NCBI RefSeq assembly: GCF_024171865.1
Contig: NZ_JAMTCN010000001.1
Location: 310,001 to 374,000 of the forward strand
From: Prauserella aidingensis
GTDB taxonomy: Bacteria > Actinomycetota > Actinomycetes > Mycobacteriales > Pseudonocardiaceae
Length of the DNA stretch: 64,000 bases
Direction of reading: 5' to 3'
A program made the position numbers and the translations under genes. This document shows, piece by piece, positions 45,760-56,183 of this stretch. Below the pieces are notes generated by a model. It was given only the letters and a program-made list of their open reading frames with translations. It ran no database searches and had not been told where the DNA came from. How positions within the stretch are numbered: the stretch's first letter is position 1; every line of letters starts with the position of its first letter.

Positions 45760-47118
45760 ATGACGACGACCGAGTCCGCCGCATCCGACGCCCGGAGCAC
45801 GGCCGTACGCACCGAGGACGTCACCGCCACCACCACACCGCCGGGGCCGCGCCTGCCGCAGGCCGTCCAGAGCGTGTTGTTCGGGTCGTACCGAGACCGG
45901 TGGATGCCCCGGCTGCGCCGCAGGCACGGCGACGTCTTCCGACTGCGCATCTTCCCCGAACGGGACGTCGTGCAGCTGGCGAACGTCGAGCACATCCGTG
46001 CCGTGTTCGGCGGCCCGGCCGAGGTGTTCCACGCCGGCGAGGGCAACGTGGTCCTCGAACCCGCCATGGGCAGGCATTCGGTGCTGCTCACCGACGAGGA
46101 CGTCCATCTGCGCGCCCGCAAGCTCCTCATGCCCGCCTTCAACGGCTCCGCCCTGCGGGGCTACCGCGACCTGGTCACCGAACTCGCCGAGGCGGAGGTC
46201 GACGGCTGGCGGCCCGGCCCGTTGCGGTCGCACGGGCGGATGCAGGCCGTCACGCTGGAGATCATCCTGCGCGTGGTGTTCGGTGTGGCCGAAGGACCGC
46301 GGCTGGACCGCCTGCGCGAACTGCTCCGCCGCATCGTCGACATCGGACCGATCGACATCCTCGGCTGGCACCAGCCGACACTGCAGCGGTTCGGCGTGTG
46401 GAAGCGGGACGCCGAGGTGCGCAAGGCCGCCGACGAGCTCATCTACGCCGAGATCGCCGATCGCAGGCGGGCGGGCGACCTCGCCGACCGCCGCGACGTG
46501 CTGTCCCGGCTGCTGACCGTCGGAGAGGGTGCCGACGGCGACGGGCTCACCGACGCCGAACTGCGCGACCAGCTCATCACCCTGCTGCTCGCGGGCCACG
46601 AGACCACCGCGACGGCCCTCGCCTGGGCACTGCACGAACTCGCCCGCGACCCGCGGGCGCTGGCCGAGGCCGTTCGCGCCGCCGACGACGGAGACGAGAA
46701 GCACCTCGAGGCGGTCGTCAAGGAGGCGATGCGACTGCACCCGGTGATCTCGGAGGTCGCGCGCGTCGTCACCCGGGACGTCGAGATCGGCGGCTACCGC
46801 ATTCCCGCGGGCCACACCGTCATGCCTTCGATCACGATGGTCCAGCACGACCCCGAGCACCACGACGACCCGCACGCGTTCCGCCCGGAGCGGTTCACCG
46901 GCTCCGGACCCGCCACCGGCACGTGGTTCCCGTTCGGGGGCGGTGTGCGGCGCTGCCTCGGCGCCGGCTTCTCGCTGCTCGAGTCCGCCGTCGTGCTGGG
47001 CGAGGTGCTACGGCGCTTCGACATCGCCCCGGACCGGCCGCGGGCCGAACACGCCAAGGCCCGCAACATCACGATGGTGCCCGCCCGCGGCGCCCGCCTC
47101 GTCGTCACCCCACGTTGA
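45760..47118 (+). CDS. Cytochrome P450
   Basis: 452 residues. The I-helix LLLAGHETTATAL, the K-helix ExxR in VKEAMRLHP and the heme loop FPFGGGVRRCLG with C399 are all intact. The protein has no membrane anchor, and the sequence resembles CYP110/CYP138-type bacterial enzymes. No ferredoxin or reductase gene is adjacent. AAAGGAG precedes the ATG at 45760. Control by the divergent TetR protein is likely. Substrate unknown. Confidence 0.9.
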   Translation: MTTTESAASDARSTAVRTEDVTATTTPPGPRLPQAVQSVLFGSYRDRWMPRLRRRHGDVFRLRIFPERDVVQLANVEHIRAVFGGPAEVFHAGEGNVVLEPAMGRHSVLLTDEDVHLRARKLLMPAFNGSALRGYRDLVTELAEAEVDGWRPGPLRSHGRMQAVTLEIILRVVFGVAEGPRLDRLRELLRRIVDIGPIDILGWHQPTLQRFGVWKRDAEVRKAADELIYAEIADRRRAGDLADRRDVLSRLLTVGEGADGDGLTDAELRDQLITLLLAGHETTATALAWALHELARDPRALAEAVRAADDGDEKHLEAVVKEAMRLHPVISEVARVVTRDVEIGGYRIPAGHTVMPSITMVQHDPEHHDDPHAFRPERFTGSGPATGTWFPFGGGVRRCLGAGFSLLESAVVLGEVLRRFDIAPDRPRAEHAKARNITMVPARGARLVVTPR

Positions 47119-47145
47119 CCCTCGCGTGTCCTGCGCTCGGACGGA

Positions 47146-49098
47146 TCAGCCGCGCCGGCCGCGCAGGTAGTCACCCACCACGGCGGCACCCAGACCGTCG
47201 AGGTCCGGTGCCAGCACCCGGCCACCCGCCCGGCGGGCGAGCAGGTCCACGAACGCCTCGAGTCTCGGATCGTCACCCAGGCGGAAGACCGACAGCGCCG
47301 CCCCCGTCTTCGCGAGCCTGTCCACTTCGGACAACGTCTTGACGAGCGTCGTCGGGCTGGGCGGGTAGTCGAACAGTGCCTCACCGTCCGGTTCGAGGTG
47401 GGCGGTCGGCTCGCCGTCGGTGACCATCAGCACGACGGGTTGCGCGCTCGGATGACGCCGCAGGTGCCGCCCGGCGAGCAACAGCGCGTGGTGGGCGTTC
47501 GTACCCTGTTCCCACGTCCCGTCGAGGGCCACCAGCTCGGACAGCTCGACCTGCCGGGCGTAGCGACCGAACGTGATGATCTGCAGCGCGTCGGTGCGGA
47601 ACCGTGTCGAGATCAGCTGGTGCAGGGCGAGGGCCGTACGTTTCATCGGCAGCCACCGGTCCTCGGCGACCATCGACCACGACGTGTCGACGCACAGCGC
47701 AACGGCGGCCCGCGACCGGTGTTCGGTCTCGGCGACCTCCACGTCGGACACGTCGAGGCGCACCGCGCCGCGCCCTGTCGACGCCGTGCGCAGCACCGCG
47801 TTCTGCACGGTTCTCGACACCGCCCACGGTTGCGTGTCCCCGAAGGCCCACGGCCGGGTCTGACCGGTCACGTCGCCGGCCGCGCCTGCCGCCGTGGTGT
47901 CGCGTTCGCCCCGTCCCGCCCGCAGCGCCCTGACCACATCGGACAGTGCCGTCTCGCCGAGCCTGCGCAGAGCCTTCGGCGACAGCCGCAACGAGCCGTC
48001 CGGGGTCCGCTCGAACACGCCCTGCCTGCTCAGCTCCCGTTCCAGTTCGGCGAGCCTGCGCGCGTCCACGCCCGCGTCGTCGCCGAGCTGACGTTCGAGC
48101 GACTCGAGGTCGATGTCCTCCATCCGGGCGCCGGGGTAGCTCTGTGCCAGCTGTTCGGCGAGCGCGTCCAGTTCGGACAGATCCGTCATCGCGCGGGCGC
48201 CCTCGGCGAGCCCCAGCGGATCCTCGCCACGGAAGCGGCCGGACGACGACCAGTCCTCCCCCGGCCTCGCGGCGCGCAACTGCTCGTCCAACCGTGACAG
48301 CTGCTCGGCGATGCGCGGGTCCCCGAAAGCCTGCTGCGAGAGCTGTGCCAGCTCCTGCCGCTGCTCGGGCGTCATCGAGTTGAGCGCCCGCTGCGCCGCC
48401 GCCGACCGCGCGGCCAACGCGTCGATCAGTTCGTCCACGTTCCGCGGGTTCTCCGGGAAGAGCTCACCGTGCCTGCGCATGAACTCGTCGAACCGCTCGT
48501 CGACGTCCGCGTCGCCACGGGCGTGCGCGGCGAGCAGGTCGTTGAGGTCGGCCAGCATGGCGCCGATCCGGTCGGCGTCCTCGGACGTGGCCTGTTGCAA
48601 CGCCTCCTTCATGCCTTCGAACCGAGACCCGAGCAGCTCCTGCCCCAACAGCTCGCGGATCCGCTCGTAGTTGTCCCGGCCGGTCTCCGACCGCCACTCG
48701 TGGTCGGCCAGCTCCGAGACCGCGCCCGCCGTTCCCGGCGGCAACGCGTCGAGCCGCATCTCCTCGAAGCGGGCGTCGTCCGACGGATCGGTCGCCAGGC
48801 TCTGCCGCTCCGCCGCGAGCGCCTCGTCGAGCAGCCGCTGCACCTCCTGCAACGTGCCGTCCAGTCGGTGGCGGCGCTGAATCTCCGACCGGCGCTGCCA
48901 CACCCGGCGGGTCAGCTCGTCCAGTCCGGGCGTGGCGGGAGTGCCCCGGCGCAGTAACTCGTCCATCGCCGACCGGGGCGAGGCGCCCTCCATCACGTCC
49001 CTGCCGATCTCGTCGACCGCCTCCCGCAGGTCGACCGGCGGCGCGAGCGGGTCCGGGCCGTCGTGATACGGCCCGTACCGGTACCCGTCGCCACTCAT
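47146..49098 (-). CDS. VWA domain protein paired with a MoxR-type ATPase
   Basis: 650 residues. A long charged helical region (about 20-430) with possible coiled coils is followed by a C-terminal von Willebrand A domain whose MIDAS is intact: DTSWSM, a Thr in NAHHALL region and MVTDGEPT. No membrane segment is seen, so it is cytoplasmic. The ATG overlaps the ATPase stop (ATGA). A similar ATPase-VWA gene pair is known in mycobacteria. MoxR/VWA pairs act in metal insertion or protein maturation; the client is unknown. Confidence 0.85.
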   Translation of the reverse strand: MSGDGYRYGPYHDGPDPLAPPVDLREAVDEIGRDVMEGASPRSAMDELLRRGTPATPGLDELTRRVWQRRSEIQRRHRLDGTLQEVQRLLDEALAAERQSLATDPSDDARFEEMRLDALPPGTAGAVSELADHEWRSETGRDNYERIRELLGQELLGSRFEGMKEALQQATSEDADRIGAMLADLNDLLAAHARGDADVDERFDEFMRRHGELFPENPRNVDELIDALAARSAAAQRALNSMTPEQRQELAQLSQQAFGDPRIAEQLSRLDEQLRAARPGEDWSSSGRFRGEDPLGLAEGARAMTDLSELDALAEQLAQSYPGARMEDIDLESLERQLGDDAGVDARRLAELERELSRQGVFERTPDGSLRLSPKALRRLGETALSDVVRALRAGRGERDTTAAGAAGDVTGQTRPWAFGDTQPWAVSRTVQNAVLRTASTGRGAVRLDVSDVEVAETEHRSRAAVALCVDTSWSMVAEDRWLPMKRTALALHQLISTRFRTDALQIITFGRYARQVELSELVALDGTWEQGTNAHHALLLAGRHLRRHPSAQPVVLMVTDGEPTAHLEPDGEALFDYPPSPTTLVKTLSEVDRLAKTGAALSVFRLGDDPRLEAFVDLLARRAGGRVLAPDLDGLGAAVVGDYLRGRRG

Positions 49099-50522
49099 GG
49101 TCCGTAGACCGTCCTCGCCGCGCCGCCGTCGCCGGGCCCGCGGACGTCCTTGGCGACCTTCCTGCCGAGATACAGCGATTCGAGCGCCAGCTCGACCGCC
49201 GCGGCGATCCGGGCAGGCGGATCCCCCGGGCCCACGCCGCACCGCTCGGCCGCCTGGTGCAGCACCGGCAACTCCGGCAGGGCGGCGAGCAACTCCCCAC
49301 CACGAACCCGCTCGCCCGTCTCGACCGGACTCCCCTCGGTCACCGCGTCCGCCAACGGCGTCAGATCGAGGCCCGCGAACCGGCCGCGCGCCGTCTCGGC
49401 CACCGCCACGCGCAGCAGGTGCACCAGTTGTTCGAGTTCACGCCCCTCTTCACCGGGTTCGAACTCCAGCTTGCCGCGCAGCACCTCCGGAACCGACTCG
49501 AGGTCCACGGGGCGCGCCACCGCGGGCTCCTCCCCCGTCAGCGCGCCACGTCGCAGCGCCGCCGCCGCGACCGTCTCCGCGGCCGCCACCGCGAACCGCG
49601 CCGACACCCCGGATCGTTGGTCGATGACGGTCGCCTCGCGCAGCGCGCGCACGAACCGTGCCAGCACCTCCACGAGCGGATCGCCGACCTCGGCGACCAG
49701 TTCCGACTCCTGCCGCACGAGGTCGATCTCGGCGTCGAGCTCGTGCGGGTAGTGCGTGCGCACCTCGGCGCCGAACCGGTCCTTGAGCGGGGTGATGATC
49801 CGCCCGCGGTTCGTGTAGTCCTCGGGGTTCGCCGTCGCGACGAGCAGCACGTCGAGCGGCAGGCGCAGCGTGTAGCCGCGGACCTGGATGTCGCGCTCCT
49901 CCATCACGTTCAGCAGCGCCACCTGGATCCGCTCGGCCAGGTCGGGCAGTTCGTTGAGGGCCACGATCCCGCGGTGCGCACGCGGCACCAGTCCGAAGTG
50001 GATGGTCTCCGGGTCGCCGAGCGTCCGCCCCTCGGCGACCTTGACGGGGTCCACGTCGCCGATCAGGTCGCCCACGGACGTGTCGGGCGTGGCGAGCTTC
50101 TCCGCGTACCGCTCGCTGCGGTGCAGCCACCGGACCGGCAGCTCGTCGCCGAGTTCGGCCGCGCGGCGCACCGCCGCGGGCGTGATCGGGTCCAGCGGGT
50201 GCTCGGCGAGTTCGGAGCCCTCGATGGCCGGGGCCCACTCGTCGAGCAGCCCCGCGAGCGTGCGCAGCAGGCGTGTCTTGCCCTGACCGCGTTCGCCGAG
50301 CAGCGCGACGTCGTGTCGAGCCAGTAGCGCGCGTTCCAGCTGCGGCACGACCGTGTCGCCGAATCCGACGATGCCCGGCCAGGGGTCGCGGCCCTCGCGC
50401 AGCGCCGCGAGCAGGTTGTCGGCGATCTCGTCCTTCACACCACGGGGCGTATGACCGGCGGCGCGCAGTTGTCCCGCCGTGCGGGGCAGATCCGCGGGCA
50501 CGGTCTCCTCTGGGGCCTTCAC
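49095..50522 (-). CDS. MoxR/magnesium-chelatase-type AAA+ ATPase
   Basis: 475 residues. Walker A GERGQGKT, Walker B with ALNELPDL (Asp replaced by Asn in GIVALNELPDL, an altered DE box) and sensor 1 LLVATANPEDYTNRG are present. The Asn may lower ATP hydrolysis, though the Glu remains. A helical lid region fills the C-terminal half. It works with the VWA protein it overlaps. The GTG at 50522 follows TAGGCT (50530-50535) by 7 bases, a leaderless signature. Confidence 0.86.
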   Translation of the reverse strand: MKAPEETVPADLPRTAGQLRAAGHTPRGVKDEIADNLLAALREGRDPWPGIVGFGDTVVPQLERALLARHDVALLGERGQGKTRLLRTLAGLLDEWAPAIEGSELAEHPLDPITPAAVRRAAELGDELPVRWLHRSERYAEKLATPDTSVGDLIGDVDPVKVAEGRTLGDPETIHFGLVPRAHRGIVALNELPDLAERIQVALLNVMEERDIQVRGYTLRLPLDVLLVATANPEDYTNRGRIITPLKDRFGAEVRTHYPHELDAEIDLVRQESELVAEVGDPLVEVLARFVRALREATVIDQRSGVSARFAVAAAETVAAAALRRGALTGEEPAVARPVDLESVPEVLRGKLEFEPGEEGRELEQLVHLLRVAVAETARGRFAGLDLTPLADAVTEGSPVETGERVRGGELLAALPELPVLHQAAERCGVGPGDPPARIAAAVELALESLYLGRKVAKDVRGPGDGGAARTVYGP

Positions 50523-50613
50523 CCCGACCAGCCTATCCCCGCTGCGACGGTCGCGTCACGATCGGCGATCGCCCGGGATCGCCCGGCGGCTCCGGCCGGT
50601 ACGCTCGGGCCCT

Positions 50614-51429
50614 GTGTGTTGTCCCAGTGCGACTCTGGCCGTGTGGTCCTCGGCATGGCTCCACGGCGCGGCCGCGTCCGACAACGTGCTCGACTCCCTG
50701 CTGCCGTGGGGCGAAGCGCACGAGGTCGTCGCCGCCGACGATGCCACCGCTTCCGCCCTCGATCTGCCCGTGACGGGCGGCTTCCCCGCCCAACCCGCCC
50801 AGCTGCTCGGCACGCTCCGCCGACTCGGCACCCCCGACACGCGGCTGGTCCTGCCCGTGCCGGGCGACGTCCGCGGACTCGGTGGCGGCGGGGAGTTCCC
50901 GAAGGCGGCACTGGCCGCGGGTGAGGCCGTGGTTCTGCCCGGCGCCGGCTACGGCATCGTGCCGCACCACATCGCCGAGGGCCTCGTCCGGTGGACCGTC
51001 CACCCGCTCGCGACCCCCGGCCCGGTCACGCCGCAGGACGTCGGGCTCGAGCACCTCGGCCTCGCCGAGGCCGAACACGGCCTGACCGACGCGATCCGTG
51101 ACAGCGCGGGCGCACTCCAGGCACTCGACGTGGCCAGCGAACGGCCGAGCGTGCGCTCCGAGCTGTCGGCACGGCTCCGCGCGCGCCCCTCCCCCGACTG
51201 GCCCGACGGCATGCCCGGCCGCGCACTCCGTGTGCTCCAGCGCGCGGAGGAGATCGGCGCGATCCTCGAGGTCGCCTCCACCGAGGAGCCCGGCGGCGCA
51301 CTGTCGGCGTCGGCCGCCGAGCGGCGCGCCGATGCACTCCGGCCCCTGTCGGAAGCGGTGCGCACCGCCAGGTGCGCGGCGGTCAACGAAGCCGTGCGCG
51401 TGTTCGCCGATCAGGCCAACCGGCCGTGA
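50614..51429 (+). CDS. Conserved hypothetical protein, unknown function
   Basis: 271 residues, cytoplasmic by composition. I do not recognise a domain; a Gly-rich segment (PGDVRGLGGGGEFPKAAL) and an Ala/Arg-rich helical C-terminal half are visible. The start is uncertain: GTG 50614 follows TACGCT (50600-50605) by 8 bases; the frame is open 45 codons upstream over the ATPase promoter. It is divergent from the MoxR/VWA operon, which suggests a linked role (inference). Confidence 0.65.
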   Translation: MCCPSATLAVWSSAWLHGAAASDNVLDSLLPWGEAHEVVAADDATASALDLPVTGGFPAQPAQLLGTLRRLGTPDTRLVLPVPGDVRGLGGGGEFPKAALAAGEAVVLPGAGYGIVPHHIAEGLVRWTVHPLATPGPVTPQDVGLEHLGLAEAEHGLTDAIRDSAGALQALDVASERPSVRSELSARLRARPSPDWPDGMPGRALRVLQRAEEIGAILEVASTEEPGGALSASAAERRADALRPLSEAVRTARCAAVNEAVRVFADQANRP

Positions 51430-51446
51430 CACGCCACGGCCGAGCC

Positions 51447-51462
51447 GTATAGGACGTTATAC
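51447..51462. promoter_or_regulatory. Palindromic site C: GTATAGGACGTTATAC
   Basis: The third copy of the GTATAGGWYGTTATAC motif, 20 kb from the other two, in the spacer between two convergent genes where no promoter is expected. It continues into ACAACGA, close to the ATAACGA that follows copy B. Confidence 0.6.
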
Positions 51463-51466
51463 ACAA

Positions 51467-51493
51467 CGAGGGTCTGCGGCCGAGGGTCTGCGG
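51467..51493. repeat. 14-bp tandem duplication
   Basis: CGAGGGTCTGCGG occurs at 51467-51479 and again at 51481-51493 (period 14). It fills the space between palindrome C and the terminator hairpin. Confidence 0.8.
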
Positions 51494-51531
51494 TGACGTG
51501 CCGCAGCGGCCCGCCGCTCCGGCACGTCACC
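51492..51531. terminator. Large bidirectional terminator hairpin
   Basis: Two 18-base arms (51492-51509 and 51514-51531), starting GGTGACGTGCCG and ending CGGCACGTCACC, pair with a single mismatch around a 4-base loop. It separates the convergent hypothetical gene and hemH. Confidence 0.75.
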
Positions 51532-51565
51532 ACTCCGGCGTCTCACCGGGTCGGCACGTCCGCGG

Positions 51566-52621
51566 CTACTCCGCTGCGGGCCGCTTCACCGATGCGCAGC
51601 ATCCCTCGGCGCACGGCGCGCCGTTCCGGGTACAGCCCGCCACGGGAAAGACCTCGGACAGCTTGCGCACTCCCCCGCCCGCGAGGTGCTCCTGCGCGAG
51701 TTCGACGACGAGTTCGGCGAACCGCGGATCCCCGTTCGGGGTGGCCGCACGGGCGAAGCCCATCCCCAGTTCGGCCGCCCGGTCGGCCGCCTCGTTGTCG
51801 AGATCCCACACCACTTCCAGGTGGTCCGAGACGAAACCGATCGGGCTCACCACCACGGCACCGACACCCTGCTCGTGCAGCGCGTCGATGTGGTCGACGA
51901 TGTCCGGCTCCAGCCACGGGATGTGCGGCGGACCGGACCGCGACTGCCACACGACGTCGTACTCGGAGACGCCCGCCTGCGCGGCAACGAGCCGCGCGGC
52001 CTCGAAGACCTGCTTCGAGTACCACTCCCCGCCCGTCTCCGGCGGCCCCGCCGCCGCGTCGGCGGCCGTGGGAATCGAGTGGGCGGTGAACACCGTGCGC
52101 GCCTGCCGCCCGCCGAGTTCGGCGTGGGCGGCCCTGACGGCGTCGGCGTTCGCGGCGACGAACAGGGGATGATCGAAGAACTGGCGGAGCTTGACCAGCT
52201 CCGGCGCTCCCTCGCCCACGGCCGCACGGGCACGCGCGATGTCCTCGTCGTACTGCCGGCACGCCGAGTAGCCGCCGTAGGCGCTCGTCGGGAAGACCAG
52301 CGCCCGCCGCACCCCGTCTGCCTGCATCCGCGCGAGCGTGTCCTCGACCATCGGATGCCAGTTGCGGTTGCCGAAGTACACCGGGAGATCGATACCGCGG
52401 GAGGCGAGCTCCTTCTCCACCGCGGCCATCGCCTCACGGTTGAGGCGGTTGATGGGCGAGACTCCGCCGAAGTGGCGGTAGTGCTCGGCCACCTCCTCGA
52501 GTCGCTCCCGCGGCACTCCCCTGCCCCGCGTCACGTTCTCCAGGAACGGCATCACGTCGTCCGGACCCTCCGGCCCGCCGAACGACAACCACAGCAGCGC
52601 GTCGTAACTCACGGTGTCCAT
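51566..52621 (-). CDS. hemH: Coproporphyrin III ferrochelatase
   Basis: 351 residues. The ferrochelatase fold shows [15 protein letters not shown], the active-site His in VFTAHSIP and the acidic [14 protein letters not shown]. The C-terminal cysteines ([14 protein letters not shown]) fit the [2Fe-2S] cluster of actinobacterial enzymes. In this phylum the enzyme inserts iron into coproporphyrin III (coproporphyrin-dependent heme pathway). The ATG at 52621 has GGAAAG upstream. Order fabG-inhA-hemH is as in mycobacteria. Confidence 0.95.
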   Translation of the reverse strand: MDTVSYDALLWLSFGGPEGPDDVMPFLENVTRGRGVPRERLEEVAEHYRHFGGVSPINRLNREAMAAVEKELASRGIDLPVYFGNRNWHPMVEDTLARMQADGVRRALVFPTSAYGGYSACRQYDEDIARARAAVGEGAPELVKLRQFFDHPLFVAANADAVRAAHAELGGRQARTVFTAHSIPTAADAAAGPPETGGEWYSKQVFEAARLVAAQAGVSEYDVVWQSRSGPPHIPWLEPDIVDHIDALHEQGVGAVVVSPIGFVSDHLEVVWDLDNEAADRAAELGMGFARAATPNGDPRFAELVVELAQEHLAGGGVRKLSEVFPVAGCTRNGAPCAEGCCASVKRPAAE

Positions 52622-52763
52622 CTTTCCGCTGTGGCCCACGGCACGCAGCACCGGGTCGACCCCACACGAGCCGGCCGACCCGATGCGGGCGTCCGCCCCG
52701 GACCGGCAGCGCCGGGGACGGCCGAACAGGTCACCCGCGACCGACCCCGCCGGACGCGGGGAA

Positions 52764-53531
52764 TTACTGGCCGGTGGCGTGGACGCCGCCGTCAACCATG
52801 ATCATCGAGCCGGTCGTGGCAGGCATCCAGTCCGACATCGCGGCGCAGATGGTCTTCGCCACCGGTGTCGGGTCCGTCGTGTCCCAGCCCAGCGGGGCAC
52901 GGTCGCCCCAGCCGTCCTCGAGCTCACCGAAGCCGGGGATCGACTTGGCCGCCATGGTCTTCACCGGGCCCGCCGACACGAGATTGACCCGCACCCCGTG
53001 CGGCCCGAGGTCGCGGGCGAGGTACCGGTTGACCGACTCCAGCGCCGCCTTCGCGACACCCATCCAGTTGTAGGCGGGCCACGCGACGCGGGCGTCGAAG
53101 TCCATGCCCACCAGCGCCGAACCGGGGCTCAGCAGCGGCAGCACGGCCTTGGCGAGCGCCTTGTACGAGTAGGCGGACACCTCGACGGCCTTGCCGACGT
53201 CCTCCGACGGCGCGTCCATGAACGGGGCGCCCAGGCAGGTCTCCGGTGCGAACGCGATGGAGTGCAGCACGCCGTCCAGCCCGTCGACGTGCTCGGCCAC
53301 CCGGTCCGCGAGCGTGTCGAGGTGCTCCGGGTTCTGCACGTCCAGCTCGATCACGGGCGCGGGCTCGGGCAGCCGCTTGGCGATGCGCTCGATGAGCGAC
53401 ATCCTGCCGAAGCCGGTCAGCACCACCTGCGCACCCTGTTCCTGCGCCGTCCTCGCGGCGTGGAACGCGATCGACGCGTCCGTGATGACGCCGGTGATCA
53501 ACAGGCGCTTACCTTCGAGCAGTCCGGACAC
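52764..53531 (-). CDS. inhA: Enoyl-ACP reductase (InhA/FabI type)
   Basis: 255 residues, an SDR enzyme close to Inh[18 protein letters not shown] (NADH site), [21 protein letters not shown], and the catalytic YNWMGVAK pair (Tyr/Lys). It reduces trans-2-enoyl-ACP with NADH. Pseudonocardiaceae are not known to make mycolic acids, so a role in ordinary fatty acid synthesis is more likely than mycolate elongation (inference). GTG at 53531 has AAGGGAAG upstream. It lies 241 bp downstream of fabG. Confidence 0.94.
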   Translation of the reverse strand: MSGLLEGKRLLITGVITDASIAFHAARTAQEQGAQVVLTGFGRMSLIERIAKRLPEPAPVIELDVQNPEHLDTLADRVAEHVDGLDGVLHSIAFAPETCLGAPFMDAPSEDVGKAVEVSAYSYKALAKAVLPLLSPGSALVGMDFDARVAWPAYNWMGVAKAALESVNRYLARDLGPHGVRVNLVSAGPVKTMAAKSIPGFGELEDGWGDRAPLGWDTTDPTPVAKTICAAMSDWMPATTGSMIMVDGGVHATGQ

Positions 53532-53772
53532 GGAATTCTTCCCTTCGTGTGTACCGATGGTCGCGGCGGTGATGCCGGGTGAACGGGATGTGGACAGGGC
53601 GCCGGGCGACCGTGCCGCGGCGCGGCCCACGACACCGGCCGCAGGGCGCGGCGCGCAGGGCGGCGTCCGGAGACGGCGGGTGTCGCGTGCCGGGACAGTG
53701 TCCCCCGACGGTCGCGCGTGTCGCCCGGTGGGCCCGCGCGGCCCGCGGAGGCGCGATGCGGCTCGCGGCGGC

Positions 53773-55189
<1,417 letters not shown>

Positions 55190-55199
55190 CGGGCGGCGC

Positions 55200-56183
55200 T
55201 CAGTCGGGCAGGCGCCGTCCGATGAGCAGCGAACTGGCCGCCGCACCGAACAGCACCAGCGTGCCCAGCACCACCCAGGGCCTGCTGGCGTCGGTGTCCT
55301 TGGTCTCGTATCCGATCTGCTCGCCGAGGCTCTCGTAGACCTGGTCGAGCTCCTCGGCGGTGGCCGCCTTGTAGAAGTCGCCGCCGGACAGCCGGGCGAT
55401 CTCGCGCATCGACGCGTCGTCGACCTGGACCGGCACGTCCTTGCCCTCGATCTCGACGCTGCCGTGCGAGGTGCCGAACGAGATCGTGCTGACGGGGATG
55501 TCCTTCTCCTTGGCCTTCGTCGCCGCGGTGAACGCGCCGCGCGGGGCGTACTCGTCCTGCGGGACGGTCTGTTTGCCGTCGGTCATGAGGACGATGCGAG
55601 CGGGCGGCGGCCCCTGCGCACCGCCCACGACCGCCGAGAAGCTCTCCACCGACTGCAGCGCAGCGAAGATGCCCTCACCGGTCGCCGTGGACTGGGCCAG
55701 CTTCAGATTCCGGATCGCGCTGGTGACACCGTCACGTTCGGTGGTGGGCGCCACCAGGACGGTCGCCGTGCCCGCGAACGAGATCAGCCCCAGGTTCACG
55801 CCCGGGGTGAGTCCCTCGGCGAACTGCGACGCGGCGTCCTGCGCCGCTTTCAATCGGGTCGGCTCGACGTCGGTCGCCTCCATCGACAGCGACACGTCCA
55901 TCACGAGCATGACCGTGGCCCGGTTCCGCGGAACCTTCTGCTCCGCCGTCGGACCCGCCAACGCGAACGTCAACAGCAACAGCGACACCATCAGCAGCGC
56001 CGACGGCACGTGCCGCGTCCACCGCCTGCCCGTCGGTGCGACCCGTTCCAGCAACGCGAGGTTCGAGAACCGCATCGTCCGCTTGCGCCGCGACCGGACC
56101 GCCAGCACGTAGCCGACCGCGACCGCGGCGACGACGACCAGCAGCAGGAACCACCAGGGCGACGCGAAGCCGGTCAGGTTCAT
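55200..56183 (-). CDS. VWA domain membrane protein (BatA-like)
   Basis: 327 residues. Two N-terminal helices (about 11-30 and 58-78), a VWA domain with MIDAS DVSLSM and LMTDGKQT facing outward, and one C-terminal helix (about 303-321). It overlaps the DUF58 stop by ATGA. It forms with DUF58 and MoxR a standard three-gene module. In mycobacteria the same module lies next to ripA. Probably supports assembly or quality control of envelope proteins (inference). Confidence 0.89.
   Translation of the reverse strand: MNLTGFASPWWFLLLVVVAAVAVGYVLAVRSRRKRTMRFSNLALLERVAPTGRRWTRHVPSALLMVSLLLLTFALAGPTAEQKVPRNRATVMLVMDVSLSMEATDVEPTRLKAAQDAASQFAEGLTPGVNLGLISFAGTATVLVAPTTERDGVTSAIRNLKLAQSTATGEGIFAALQSVESFSAVVGGAQGPPPARIVLMTDGKQTVPQDEYAPRGAFTAATKAKEKDIPVSTISFGTSHGSVEIEGKDVPVQVDDASMREIARLSGGDFYKAATAEELDQVYESLGEQIGYETKDTDASRPWVVLGTLVLFGAAASSLLIGRRLPD

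Noticed and set aside
49095-50522. Magnesium chelatase of chlorophyll synthesis
   Set aside because: No porphyrin-chelatase large subunit or photosynthesis genes are present; the ATPase-VWA pair fits the broader MoxR-type group.
53692-53704. GGGACAGTGTCCC palindrome between fabG and inhA as an operator
   Set aside because: Short and GC-rich; such palindromes are frequent by chance here and it has no second copy noticed in the window.
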